From Cytophagaceae bacterium (GTDB taxonomy: Bacteria; Bacteroidota; Bacteroidia; Cytophagales; Spirosomataceae): a stretch of DNA of 64,000 nucleotides. Under the pieces are notes generated by a model. It saw only the letters and a program-made list of their open reading frames with translations. It did no database searches and had not been told where the DNA came from. Position numbers and translations under genes: made by a program. Positions 1 through 9,470 of this stretch are shown piece after piece; positions within the stretch are counted from its first letter, which is position 1; each line of letters opens with the position of its first letter. Location of the stretch: the NCBI GenBank assembly GCA_027488335.1, contig JAIYBU010000219.1, forward strand, positions 1 through 64,000, in the 5' to 3' direction.

Positions 1-683
<683 letters not shown>

Positions 684-1034
684 TTATTGAGAATTTTAAA
701 TTAAAATCTGAAACGTTGATTTTAGTGTACTCGCATTTCAGCGTGCAAAATTAGACAATCAAGTTCTGAAAAGCAAAACTTGTAGCAGAGTTTTTGTATT
801 TTTTTTAGAGAAAAGTTCTTTTTCTGCCTTATTTGTTGGAGTAAAAGAGGAAAATGAGTTTATTATACAAGTAAGGGTGAAAAATTTTAGTAATAATCAA
901 GTTATTAAAAGTAAAATATTAAGCAGGAAAAACGCACAAATAAGCCTTTACTGTTTCAAATTCATACACTTTGTCGGCTTGCTTACCTTGGTGTATGTAG
1001 AAAAAGCCTAAATTGCAGTCGAAATATAATTTTA
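684..1034. other. Divergent intergenic region, 351 bp
   Basis: AT-rich spacer between atpD and the GT2 gene. Apart from the atpD promoter I see no ORF, hairpin or repeat. A possible plus-strand promoter around 970-990 (TTTG, then TACCTTGG) has a spacer of only 10 bp and was not accepted. Confidence 0.5.
746..777 (-). promoter_or_regulatory. Bacteroidota-type promoter of atpD
   Basis: On the minus strand the -33 element TTTG (777-774) is followed by a 20-bp spacer and the -7 element TAATTTTG (753-746), a match to the Bacteroidota sigma-A consensus TTTG-N19-21-TAnnTTTG. Transcription would start near 739, giving a 5' leader of about 55 bases before the atpD ATG at 683. Confidence 0.7.
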
Positions 1035-1712
1035 ATGAAAATAATCGTCATCATTCCTGCTTTCAACGAAGCAAAATCTATTGATAAAGTAATTGCCGAG
1101 ATTCCACAAGATATTGTTGATGAGGTAGTTGTGGTAAATAATAATTCGAGCGATGAAACCTCAAAAGTAGCTCAACAAGCAGGAGCAACGGTTTTAGATG
1201 AATTTCAGCAAGGCTACGGTTTTGCGTGTTTGAAGGGAATTGAGTATGCAAAAAAACAAAAGCCCGATATTGTGGTTTTCTTAGATGCCGATTATTCAGA
1301 TTTCCCAGAAGAAATGCGAGCGTTAATAAAACCCATCACTGAGCAAAATTATGATATGGTGATTGGTTCACGAGCTTTGGGTGAGCGTCAGGCGGGGTCA
1401 ATGACTATTCCACAGATTTTTGGTAATTGGTTGGCAACTAATCTCCTGCGTTTGTTCTACGGCGTACGTTATACCGATTTAGGTCCTTTCAGAGCAATAA
1501 AGTTTGATTCGCTTTTGGCTTTGAATATGCAAGATACTACCTACGGCTGGACGGTAGAAATGCAGTTAAAAGCCGCCAAAATGAAAATGAAGACTACGGA
1601 AATGGCAGTTAATTACCGTCGTAGAGTTGGAAAATCAAAAATTTCGGGAACGGTGAAAGGAACTATTTTGGCAGGTTATAAGATTATTACTACTATTTTT
1701 AAATATTTGTAA
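1035..1712 (+). CDS. GT2 family glycosyltransferase, dolichyl-phosphate-mannose-synthase-like
   Basis: A 225-residue soluble GT-A glycosyltransferase. The N-terminus has the GT2 nucleotide-sugar signature IVIIPAFNEAKSIDKVI, then VNNNSSDET, and the metal-binding DxD-type motif FLDADYSDFPEE near residue 93. The family moves a sugar from an NDP-sugar to a lipid carrier or glycan, and the length and the segment YTDLGPFRAI resemble DPM1/UgtP-type enzymes. There is no C-terminal membrane anchor. The next GT2 gene begins six bases after the stop, so the two are probably cotranscribed for a surface polysaccharide or glycolipid. The exact donor and acceptor cannot be told. Confidence 0.9.
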   Translation: MKIIVIIPAFNEAKSIDKVIAEIPQDIVDEVVVVNNNSSDETSKVAQQAGATVLDEFQQGYGFACLKGIEYAKKQKPDIVVFLDADYSDFPEEMRALIKPITEQNYDMVIGSRALGERQAGSMTIPQIFGNWLATNLLRLFYGVRYTDLGPFRAIKFDSLLALNMQDTTYGWTVEMQLKAAKMKMKTTEMAVNYRRRVGKSKISGTVKGTILAGYKIITTIFKYL

Positions 1713-1718
1713 AGGTCA

Positions 1719-3176
1719 ATGGAGCTATTTATTCTTGTCATTTATGCCATTCCGTTGGTTTTTGTTTTTTCTTATAGCTTGGTTCAGTTGAGTTTGATTA
1801 TTAATTATTTAGGTAGTCGGCGGTCAGCAATCGGTGGACGACAGTCAGCAATGGTCGAAAAAGCCCCTTTCGTAACAATTCAACTTCCTATATATAATGA
1901 GCTCTATGTCGTTGAACGATTAATTGACGCCGTAGCGGCTTTTGATTACCCGAAAGAACGTTTTGAGATTCAAGTTTTAGATGATTCGACTGATGAAACA
2001 GTGGGGATTATTACTCGAAAATTAAAACAAATACACGCATTAGGTATTAATATTCAGCATATTAGGCGAGAAGATAGAAAAGGTTTTAAAGCTGGTGCTT
2101 TGGCTTTTGGCATGAAGATTTGCAAAGGTGAGTTTATTGCTATTTTTGATGCTGATTTTATTCCGCCAGTTGACTTTCTTCAACAAACTATCCCTCATTT
2201 TGCTGCACCAAATGTGGGCGTAGTACAAACTCGCTGGCAGCACCTCAACGAAAACTATTCTTTGCTAACTCAATTGCAAGCGTTTGGTTTAGATGCTCAT
2301 TTTACGATTGAACAAGGCGGCCGAAATAGTAAAAATCACTTCATTAATTTCAATGGTACAGCAGGAGTTTGGCGAAAAAGCACGATTGAAGATGCAGGTG
2401 GCTGGGAGGCCGATACGCTAACCGAAGATTTGGATTTGAGCTATCGAGCTCAGATGCGAGATTGGAAATTTGTGTATTTAGAGAATGTTGGATGCCCTGC
2501 CGAGCTACCCGTGACTATGAGTGCGGTGAAATCGCAACAATATCGCTGGACGAAGGGTGCAGCCGAATGTGTCGTAAAAAACCTACGTAAAGTAGTGTCT
2601 GATAACCATTTAAGCATTTCTACGAGGCTACACGGCTTCTATCATTTGATGAATAGTGCAGTTTTTGTGGCAGTTTTTTTCTTATCAATTTTGAGTTTGC
2701 CGGTTATGCTTATTACTTCGAATTCTAATAGATTCGAGGTGTTTTTTCGATATACAGCTTTATTTCAAGTCAGTTGGGTGATTTTGGGATGCTTTTATTG
2801 GATTTCTTTCCAAAAAACTGGGCTTGGTTTTTTGGAATTTGTGAAACGTTTTGTGCTATTTTTATTATTCATGATGGGGCTTTCATTTCATAATTCTATT
2901 GCCGTAGTAGAAGGTTGGATGGGTCGAAAAACACCATTTGTGCGTACACCCAAGTTTAATGTAAACAAGCAATCAGACTCGTGGCAGGGAAATAAATATT
3001 TGACCCAAAACCTTGGCAAAAGCACTTGGATTGAGCTTTTATTGATGCTTTACTTTGTGTTTGTTTTAATTATCGAAATTCGATTACAAAGCTTCGGTTT
3101 AATGCCTTTTCATTTAATGCTCATTGTTGGTTACGCAAGTGTGCTTTTTTATACTTTTAAGCAAGTTCGACGATAG
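1719..3176 (+). CDS. Membrane GT2 glycosyltransferase, cellulose-synthase-like
   Basis: A processive-type GT2 enzyme of 485 residues: one N-terminal membrane helix (residues 3-30), a cytoplasmic GT-A domain with VTIQLPIYNE, IFDADFIPP and TEDLDLSYRAQ, the acceptor-site motif QQYRW, then about four C-terminal membrane helices from residue 310. The domain order resembles bacterial beta-glucan or glucomannan synthases. The linker between helix 1 and the catalytic domain (residues 33-46) is encoded by six 7-bp repeats (separate entry). The DNA around this linker is richer in G and C than the rest of the gene. It forms a two-gene operon with the GT2 gene upstream. Confidence 0.9.
   Translation: MELFILVIYAIPLVFVFSYSLVQLSLIINYLGSRRSAIGGRQSAMVEKAPFVTIQLPIYNELYVVERLIDAVAAFDYPKERFEIQVLDDSTDETVGIITRKLKQIHALGINIQHIRREDRKGFKAGALAFGMKICKGEFIAIFDADFIPPVDFLQQTIPHFAAPNVGVVQTRWQHLNENYSLLTQLQAFGLDAHFTIEQGGRNSKNHFINFNGTAGVWRKSTIEDAGGWEADTLTEDLDLSYRAQMRDWKFVYLENVGCPAELPVTMSAVKSQQYRWTKGAAECVVKNLRKVVSDNHLSISTRLHGFYHLMNSAVFVAVFFLSILSLPVMLITSNSNRFEVFFRYTALFQVSWVILGCFYWISFQKTGLGFLEFVKRFVLFLLFMMGLSFHNSIAVVEGWMGRKTPFVRTPKFNVNKQSDSWQGNKYLTQNLGKSTWIELLLMLYFVFVLIIEIRLQSFGLMPFHLMLIVGYASVLFYTFKQVRR
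1815..1856 (+). repeat. In-frame array of six 7-bp repeats
   Basis: The segment splits exactly into AGTCGGC GGTCAGC, then AATCGGT GGACGAC, then AGTCAGC AATGGTC, consensus about RRTCRGC. Forty-two bases are both six heptamers and fourteen codons, so the array is translated as SRRSAIG GRQSAMV, residues 33-46 of the GT2 protein. The same heptamer family occurs at 10507, 30412, 30716, 35096 and 57335. Confidence 0.75.
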
Positions 3177-3177
3177 A

Positions 3178-3256
3178 TTTTTTACCACAGAGGCACGGAG
3201 GATACAAAGAAACACAGAGATATTCTCCGTAAAAATCTGTGTCTTCCGTGGTAAAA
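3178..3256. repeat. Imperfect inverted repeat of the ACCACAGAG type
   Basis: The outer arms TTTTTACCACAGAGGCACGG and the complement of the right end (TTTTTACCACGGAAGACAC) pair imperfectly over about 80 bp. It lies between the stop codons of the convergent GT2 and M16 genes, where the hairpin could end transcription from both sides. Similar ACCACAGAG-rich palindromes are, from memory, scattered in many Bacteroidota genomes. Confidence 0.65.
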
Positions 3257-3263
3257 ACTACTA

Positions 3264-4547
3264 CTACTTCCCTCCTACCACAACTTCGCAAAGTTCTTCG
3301 GCATTGAAATATTTATTGGTAATTTCCATGACATCTTCGCCCGAAACTGTATTTATTTGCTGAATATAATTTTGATAAAAATCGCTCGGGAGGTTCTCCA
3401 GAATTATTACTTTTTGGCGGTCAGCTACCTCAAATGGCGTATTCAAAGAACCTACAAATGAGCCAATCATATAGTTTTTGGCGGTTTCGAGTTCGTTTTC
3501 AGAAATTGGTTCTGTCTGTAAGCGAGCAATTTCTTTGTAAATTTCGTCAATGGTTTGTTGGGTAAATTCTTTTTTTACATCCGTTCCGATAATCAAATAG
3601 CCACCTTCTTTCTGTGGAATCAACGATGATGAAATTCCGTAAGTAAAACCTTTTTCTTCACGAATATTCTTCATTAATCGACTGCCGAAATATCCGCCAA
3701 AAATGGTATTGGTTACTATAAACTTAAAAAAATCGGGGTGCGAACGATTGAATAATTTTCTTCCTAAACGAATCGAAGATTGTAGGTTCTCGGAGCGATT
3801 GACAAGTAAATTTTCGCCAACCTTTGGCGTTTCTGGAAATTTTTCTCCTAAGTTTTCGGGCGAACTTACTGGCATTTGTCCAAAAACTTTATTTAAGCCA
3901 TTTATTTCTTCTTCACCGAAATTTCCTGATAAAAAAATCGTGAAAAGTTTCCCACTGATTTGTTTTGCATAAAACTCACGAACAGCTTCAGGAGTAATAT
4001 TTTCAATAATAGCTTGATTGACCGATTTTCCGTAAGGATGATTTGAGCCAAAAATCTGCTCTCTAAAAGTCTGACTGGCTACGAAAGCTGTTTTTTCGAG
4101 ATTAACTTTAAGACTTTGCGAAGCAATATTACGTTGCATTGCAAACTCTTTTTCGGGAAAAATCGACTCCGAAATCATTTCTTTGAGCATTGGCAAAAGT
4201 TTTGTCAGATGCTTGGTTAACCCATGAACCGTAATTGCCAAACGCTCGAAAGATTGGGAGATTTCAGTAAAAGCCCCAAACTGGTCGAAAAACTCGCTAA
4301 TTTCGGCAGCTTTATAATTTTTTGTTCCTTCGGTAAGCATTTTTGAAACAAAAAGCGACTCGCCACCGATGACATCGAATCGACTACCTGCATCAAAAAT
4401 CAACTCCAAACGCACAACTGGCTGCTCGCCTGCACGAATTGTGTAAAGTGGGATAGTATTATCAAGAATAGTCTTTTCAGCAGTCGGAATAGTTACGTGT
4501 TCTACTTTCCTTGAGGGCGGAGCAATGGTTCGGTCTAAAATCATCAA
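3264..4547 (-). CDS. M16 (insulinase/pitrilysin-like) family protein without the zinc motif
   Basis: A 427-residue protein with two M16 half-domains. The N-terminal half begins LELIFDAGSRFDVIGG, but where active members have HxxEH it reads SLFVSKM, so no zinc site is visible. The C-terminal half keeps the substrate-binding Arg/Tyr segment GGYFGSRLMKNIREEKGFTY. This pattern is that of the non-catalytic partner in two-subunit bacterial M16 peptidases. Such genes usually sit next to a catalytic HxxEH partner, but none is in this window. No signal peptide is evident. Either of the first two Met codons could be the start. Confidence 0.85.
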   Translation of the reverse strand: MMILDRTIAPPSRKVEHVTIPTAEKTILDNTIPLYTIRAGEQPVVRLELIFDAGSRFDVIGGESLFVSKMLTEGTKNYKAAEISEFFDQFGAFTEISQSFERLAITVHGLTKHLTKLLPMLKEMISESIFPEKEFAMQRNIASQSLKVNLEKTAFVASQTFREQIFGSNHPYGKSVNQAIIENITPEAVREFYAKQISGKLFTIFLSGNFGEEEINGLNKVFGQMPVSSPENLGEKFPETPKVGENLLVNRSENLQSSIRLGRKLFNRSHPDFFKFIVTNTIFGGYFGSRLMKNIREEKGFTYGISSSLIPQKEGGYLIIGTDVKKEFTQQTIDEIYKEIARLQTEPISENELETAKNYMIGSFVGSLNTPFEVADRQKVIILENLPSDFYQNYIQQINTVSGEDVMEITNKYFNAEELCEVVVGGK

Positions 4548-4635
4548 AAATCTATTTATAATTTATCGAATATGGTGTCAGTGAAAATGCTGACGTAAAT
4601 GTATGGTTAAAAAGTAAAAGTTTGGCCTTTTGCAT

Positions 4636-4686
4636 AAAAAAACGCACTTATGAAGATAAAAGTTTATCGACACAAGTGCGTTTTTA
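4636..4686 (-). terminator. Rho-independent terminator of the Deg/HtrA gene
   Basis: Arms AACGCACTT (4641-4649) and AAGTGCGTT (4674-4682) pair perfectly, flanked by A and T runs that extend the stem. On the minus strand the hairpin is followed by seven T. It lies 17 bp after the protease stop codon. Confidence 0.8.
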
Positions 4687-4702
4687 TTTACTCTTTACTT
4701 AT

Positions 4703-6235
4703 TTACTCTAAACTCAATCCGTAGCAGGTCGTACGAGCCGAACTTTGGTAAGTTCCGCAAATCATTACGCCCTCTTCTTCATTTTCTTTGGCTTCTTTAA
4801 TGGCTGCCTTGAAATCATTTGCTGAATTGATACGTTTGTCGCCTACTTTCATAATCACGAAACCTTCACGCATTTGTGTATAATCAGCAATATCTCCTTC
4901 ATAGATTTTCTTCACCATTACTCCGCCCTGAATACCCATACGTTGTTTATCAGTTGATGAAAGTTCGGCCAATTCTACGCCTAATTTTTCAAGAACTTTG
5001 CTTTCTGAAACAATCGTATTTTTCACGATGTCTTTTCCGCCGTCACGATTGCGAAGTGTCACCTCAAAGTCTTTCAACGAACCATTACGATTAACAGTCA
5101 CACGAGTGGACTCACCTGGACGTTTACGGCCAATCATTTCTTGTAATTTCGGACCGCTTTTTGTGTCTATTCCATCAACTTTCACAATCACGTCTCCTTT
5201 TTGAATACCCGCTGCTTTTGCTGCACCATTTTCTACAACATCGGCCACATAAATGCCTTCATCTGTTTTGGTTTTAAACTCATCGGCTTTTTTGCCGTCT
5301 AATTCAACCAAATTGATTCCTAAATAGCCACGTTGTACGTTTCCATATTTTACAATATCAGCCGTAACTTTTTTCACAATTTCAGAAGGAACAGCAAACG
5401 CATAACCTGCATAAGCACCATTAGGGCTGGCAATGGCTGTGTTGATACCAATCAATTCACCTTTGAGGTTTACCAAAGCACCACCACTATTGCCAGGGTT
5501 TACGGCTGCATCGGTCTGAATAAATGATTCAATAGCATCGCTGGTTCTTTGACGACCATCTTCGCCATAACGACGATACATTTGTTGTTGCTGTTTTTCG
5601 GCCAAAATACCAATACTACGACCTTTTGCACTTACGATACCTGCCGTAACAGTCGATTCTAAGTTGAACGGATTCCCTACCGCTAACACCCACTCTCCTA
5701 CTCTCACATTATCAGAGTTGGCAAAAGTTATCGCAGGGTGCTTACCACCTTCAATTTTGATAACTGCAATATCAGTCGAAGGGTCAGTACCGATAATTTT
5801 GGCTGTGTACGATTTATGGTCAGATGTTACGACTTCCAACTCGGTTGCACCTTCTACTACGTGATTGTTGGTAGCAATATAACCATCGTTGGTAATGATA
5901 ACTCCCGAACCCGACGATTCTTGTTGTTGGTTACGTGGTTGTCCGAAGGGATTTTCTCCACCAAAGAAATCATCAAAAATAGAGCGTTGCTGCGAGACCG
6001 CACGCACTGATTTTGCTTTGATATGCACCACCGAAGGTGTTGAAAGTTCGGCCGCATAAGTAAAGTCGCCTGGTACACCAGCAGGGCCATCATAATTTGC
6101 TAAACGTGCGAGAGAAGGCTTTGATGCTTCATTAAAAATTACGTCAGTGCCTTGCAACCCAAGCAAGTGATAACCTCCAATTGTGGCGATACTGCTCAAA
6201 ACAGCAATACCGATGGTTTTTACTGTGTTATTCAT
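4703..6235 (-). CDS. Deg/HtrA-family periplasmic serine protease with two PDZ domains
   Basis: A 510-residue Do-like protease for envelope protein quality control. An N-terminal hydrophobic segment (residues 7-27) acts as signal or anchor. The trypsin-like triad is visible as His125 in TNNHVVEG, Asp155 in DPSTDIAVIK and Ser250 in NPGNSGGA. PDZ1 follows at about 300-395 (GYLGINLVE, GIQKGDVIVKVDG) and PDZ2 at about 410-490. The C-terminus carries two cysteines (ICGTYQ and TTCYG) that could form a disulfide. It has its own terminator and is followed in the same direction by the M16 gene after a 155-bp gap, so they are probably separate units. Confidence 0.95.
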   Translation of the reverse strand: MNNTVKTIGIAVLSSIATIGGYHLLGLQGTDVIFNEASKPSLARLANYDGPAGVPGDFTYAAELSTPSVVHIKAKSVRAVSQQRSIFDDFFGGENPFGQPRNQQQESSGSGVIITNDGYIATNNHVVEGATELEVVTSDHKSYTAKIIGTDPSTDIAVIKIEGGKHPAITFANSDNVRVGEWVLAVGNPFNLESTVTAGIVSAKGRSIGILAEKQQQQMYRRYGEDGRQRTSDAIESFIQTDAAVNPGNSGGALVNLKGELIGINTAIASPNGAYAGYAFAVPSEIVKKVTADIVKYGNVQRGYLGINLVELDGKKADEFKTKTDEGIYVADVVENGAAKAAGIQKGDVIVKVDGIDTKSGPKLQEMIGRKRPGESTRVTVNRNGSLKDFEVTLRNRDGGKDIVKNTIVSESKVLEKLGVELAELSSTDKQRMGIQGGVMVKKIYEGDIADYTQMREGFVIMKVGDKRINSANDFKAAIKEAKENEEEGVMICGTYQSSARTTCYGLSLE

Positions 6236-6579
6236 GTTTTCTATGCCGTTGTTTTACCGTTAATATTATTTATCTAATCGACTTTCAAGTGCTAAAGCAC
6301 AATTAAGAATGTAGAATGCTGATTTAACATTATACAGATAATTCATACTTAGTACTTATTTCAATTATTAGTAATGTTTCTTCAAATAGTTTTGTGTTTA
6401 TAACGAAACAAGGTTAGTTTTTGTTTCATGCAAATTTAACGCAAAAGTAGGTAAGGAAATTCGGACGTTTAGTGAATTTTAACAAATTTTAACTGAATAA
6501 ATCGGCCACGAGTCTTACACACAAAAGCAAGGCATAGAAATTAATCTATACCCTGCCTTAACTCATTTATTACTCAAAC
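6236..6579. other. Intergenic region, 344 bp
   Basis: Upstream region of the protease and downstream region of hsp20. Two minus-strand -7-like boxes are present (TAAATTTG at 6438-6431 and TACTTTTG at 6449-6442), but neither has a TTTG at the expected -33 spacing. I see no ORF and no CIRCE-type heat-shock operator. Confidence 0.45.
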
Positions 6580-7005
6580 TTACGCAATCTCAATCAAGCG
6601 TGGCTCTTTTGGTTTTGCCTCTTCTTTTTTAGGAAGTTCCAAGCCCAAGATACCATCGTTGTAAGTAGCTACGATTTTTTCGCTATCCACGGTTTTTGGT
6701 AAAGTAAACGAACGCTTGAACGTACTAAAATTAAATTCTTTACGAGTATATTTTCCGACCGTCTCGGTGTTTTCTTCTTTTTTCTCAGTCGATATAGTCA
6801 ACGTATTTTCGTGAACGTTCACTTTAAAATCTTCTTTCTTCAAACCTGGGGCAGCTAATTCAACTTTGAAAGCTGCTTCACTTTCGATAACATTTACTGC
6901 TGGAAACGAATGTTGATGTGCAGGAGCAACACGCTCAAAATCATTCAAAAAATTGCCTAATACTGCTGGGAAAACTGGTGCGAAATTTCTTACTAACGTT
7001 GCCAT
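6580..7005 (-). CDS. Small heat-shock protein, Hsp20/alpha-crystallin family
   Basis: An ATP-independent holdase chaperone of 141 residues. The alpha-crystallin domain spans about residues 40-130, with the typical FKVELAAPGLKKEDFKVNV stretch and the end motif GILGLELPKKEE. The reading frame is open for 21 codons further upstream, but MATLVRNFAPVFP at 7005 matches where this family begins and follows an AT-rich leader. The leader contains a short GCCAC/GTGGC hairpin near 7041-7056. It is transcribed alone. Confidence 0.93.
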   Translation of the reverse strand: MATLVRNFAPVFPAVLGNFLNDFERVAPAHQHSFPAVNVIESEAAFKVELAAPGLKKEDFKVNVHENTLTISTEKKEENTETVGKYTRKEFNFSTFKRSFTLPKTVDSEKIVATYNDGILGLELPKKEEAKPKEPRLIEIA

Positions 7006-7223
7006 AATTTTTATTGTTTTTAATGTTTGTTTCTTTTTTATGCCACACCGTTGTGGCGACGCAAACATTTCATCAATTTGTGTACCAGTTGATTTTTTCG
7101 GACTTTTTGACCGAATTTAATATTTATGCCAAAATAAATAATGACAACTTGTCTTGTTTTTAATTTTTCAGACTGACTCAACGACAGAAATGGATAATTA
7201 GCTCGAATTCCCTAAAAACAAAA

Positions 7224-7249
7224 AAGGATTTGACCGAGGCCAAATCCTT
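7224..7249 (-). terminator. Terminator downstream of the haloperoxidase-like gene
   Basis: Arms AAGGATTTG (7224-7232) and CAAATCCTT (7241-7249) form a perfect 9-bp stem with an 8-base loop. Read on the minus strand it ends in a T-rich run, 24 bp after the stop at 7273. Confidence 0.8.
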
Positions 7250-7272
7250 TCTATTATTTAAAAAATATATAT

Positions 7273-8598
7273 TTATTTTTTCGCTTTCTGAATAATCAAT
7301 TTGCCAATTTCTTTACCTGCTTTGAGGCCTTCATCACAAGCAGAACGGAAGTGAATACCTCCATAAACACGACTGATAGATGCCTGTTCGGCTGCTTCGT
7401 TGAATGATTTAAATTGCCCAACTCCATGACCAAACTTGGCTTCGGTAGAGTCAGTGAATGAAACATTATCGCCAAATAGCTCGGTCATCACTTCGGCCGA
7501 TGCTCCAGAAATTGTACTATGACCACTGGTGTATTCTGGGAATGGTGGTGTTTGTAAAAACGGTACCCACTTAGTATCAACACTTGCATTAATAATTGTT
7601 TCTGGACGAATTTTGTGGAAACGATACTTTGTTTCCCAGCATTGAATGAAAGCATCACGCAAAGCCATCGAAACTAATAGATATGCTTGTACTGATTTGG
7701 CAAAATCTACTTTTTTGTCTTTACAAACAGTTTTTACAATAGCCAACCAGTGCCCACCTGGGGTCATTTTCTTATCAGCAAACATTACGTGACCTTGCAC
7801 ATTCATTACGAAAGCGTTATCGTCCCAAAACCATGCAATGCGTTTTTCTTCTTCCGAAAGTTTATTACCTATTTCATAAACCTCTGTTACTTCTTTCATA
7901 AACGGGCTTGTTTTTGCCAAATCATAAGCAAATGGTGGCGGTGGCAAAAACTGCGAAGACGAATCAATAATCATCGGTCTTATTTTGCCCCAGTTTGGCT
8001 CAATGGCATCGGCATACGATGGCGGCGTTGGAGTCCAAGCACCTGGTTTGTTTTGTAAAGTATAGCGTAAACCACGAGTTTGTGGGTAATTATCTTTTTT
8101 TGCGTAAGCCAAAACTGCTTTTCCAACTTCTGTTCCATAAGCTACCGAACGCTCAATTACTTCGCTTGGCACACCTGCTGTTTCAAATTTCTTATCCAGA
8201 GCTTTCTCGAAAGCATCGTATTTTTCAACCGAAAACGTAAGACCACGAGCAACCGTCATGAATGCTTTAATACTTGCCAATTGATAACAATATTCTTTTC
8301 CAGCTTCGATTTTGGGTACTTCGTTGAAATCTTTTACTCTGCCAACCATCGAAGGCATTTCTTTCTCGCCCGAAACAAGGGCTTCATAACCTGCCAAAGT
8401 TGCATACGAATAAATACGGCTCGCTACTGGGGGAGTGAAAATATCATGCACGATTACATCAGTAAGCTGATTAACACAATCATGATAAAAATCGGGATTA
8501 TTGACTTGAGGTGTGTATTCGGCCGACGTTTTTTGCTTACAGCCATTGGCAAACATAGCAATCAATACAAGCGTAAGCAGGCTTTTAAGAGGTTTCAT
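7273..8598 (-). CDS. PAP2-superfamily lipoprotein, vanadium-haloperoxidase-like
   Basis: A 441-residue protein with a lipoprotein signal (MKPLKSLLTLVLIAMFANGC, lipobox ANGC). The C-terminal half has the vanadate/phosphate pocket of the vanadium haloperoxidase and PAP2 superfamily: KYRFHKIRPET (Lys and Arg), EYTSGHSTISG (Ser-Gly-His) and SRVYGGIHFRSA (Arg and His). Members either oxidise halides with peroxide using bound vanadate or act as acid phosphatases; sequence alone does not decide which. It would face the periplasm on a lipid anchor. It appears monocistronic with its own terminator. Confidence 0.87.
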   Translation of the reverse strand: MKPLKSLLTLVLIAMFANGCKQKTSAEYTPQVNNPDFYHDCVNQLTDVIVHDIFTPPVASRIYSYATLAGYEALVSGEKEMPSMVGRVKDFNEVPKIEAGKEYCYQLASIKAFMTVARGLTFSVEKYDAFEKALDKKFETAGVPSEVIERSVAYGTEVGKAVLAYAKKDNYPQTRGLRYTLQNKPGAWTPTPPSYADAIEPNWGKIRPMIIDSSSQFLPPPPFAYDLAKTSPFMKEVTEVYEIGNKLSEEEKRIAWFWDDNAFVMNVQGHVMFADKKMTPGGHWLAIVKTVCKDKKVDFAKSVQAYLLVSMALRDAFIQCWETKYRFHKIRPETIINASVDTKWVPFLQTPPFPEYTSGHSTISGASAEVMTELFGDNVSFTDSTEAKFGHGVGQFKSFNEAAEQASISRVYGGIHFRSACDEGLKAGKEIGKLIIQKAKK

Positions 8599-8628
8599 CT
8601 TCTAAAAAATGTAAATGGTTAAGTACTT

Positions 8629-8691
8629 TGTAGGACAGGTTTGCAACCTGTCAAATGAGTATATTGATACAAGTTGCAAACCTGCCCTACA
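8629..8691. repeat. MITE-like inverted repeat with TGTAGG ends
   Basis: A 63-bp element whose 19-bp ends, TGTAGGACAGGTTTGCAAC and the complement of GTTGCAAACCTGCCCTACA, differ at one base. The left arm contains a smaller palindrome, CAGGTTTGCAACCTG. It sits just upstream of the haloperoxidase-like gene. Related copies are at 23534 and 35653. Confidence 0.8.
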
Positions 8692-8744
8692 TAAAACACA
8701 AAAATACATTGTTTTTTTAGATTCTTTCGCTAAAATTCTATTTT

Positions 8745-9470
8745 GCTGGAAAATTACTACGCAGAAAATTACCAAAAATTTGCAGCCCTCTCCTACTTTA
8801 GAAGTAGCTTCAAATTCCCTCTGTGAATTTGCCTGATTTGTCGAGGAAGGCTCAAGCCAATACCCGAAACTGTCTTTTTTGTAGTATATAAGGGAATGAA
8901 AATCTTTTTTATTCCCTCAGATTCTATACTACTTCCATTATCAGACACTTCAGTATATCGCTGATTATCAGACTGATAAACAGAAATTTTATTCCTAAAC
9001 TTAGTTTTCTTTCTAACATTTTTTATCAGATTAATTAAAAAACATGTCAATCTGCTCGGTATCTACAATGAGCGAAAAATCTTTTTTTATATTGGTTTGG
9101 AGATTAACTCCTTTTTCTTTTAACCAGATTCGTGAGATTTCCGACGAGTTGTTTGGCGGTAATTTCGGTAAAAACTGGCTTCGGAATTGTGGTAAATTTT
9201 CGGTAAGCATCCACAAAATTTATGATGCTTTTCACGGTTGTCGATGGATAACATTTATATAATGTAGATTGGCTTCTTTTTTGGCAGGTGCTTGGCGGAA
9301 AGCATCCAAAACGCTATTGAGCAGAATCCTTACTTCTTCAAAACTTTTGCCCAGTTTATTATCGGCTCTAAATTTTACGGCAAAGTCTGCATAACTAACC
9401 GATTCAAAGAAACGGACTAATTTCTGATTGACTGATGTGACATAGGTAAAGTCAGAAAAAAGTTAATACC
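8745..9470 (-). pseudogene. Decayed NtrY-like sensor histidine kinase
   Basis: Fragments of one kinase occur in order in different minus-strand frames: the post-membrane segment NQKLVRFFESVSYADFAV (about 9430-9370); the region just after the H-box, FVDAYRKFTTIPKPVFTEIT (about 9222-9150); EKGVNLQTNIKKDF and the N-box DTEQIDMFF / LIKNV; the G-boxes VSDNGS and SGIGLSLPRQI; and the C-terminus SKVGEGCKF in yet another frame. At least three frameshifts are needed, and the PAS and phospho-accepting His region between the first two blocks is deleted. A hydrophobic stretch at 9470-9620 may be the old membrane domain. Confidence 0.85.

Noticed and set aside
970-991. Promoter for the GT2 gene at 1035
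   Set aside because: TTTG and TACCTTGG are only 10 bp apart, far below the 17-21 bp needed.
8080-8622. 180-codon open frame on the plus strand opposite the haloperoxidase-like gene
   Set aside because: It is antisense to a clearly conserved protein and has no recognisable domain; composition is that of a shadow frame.
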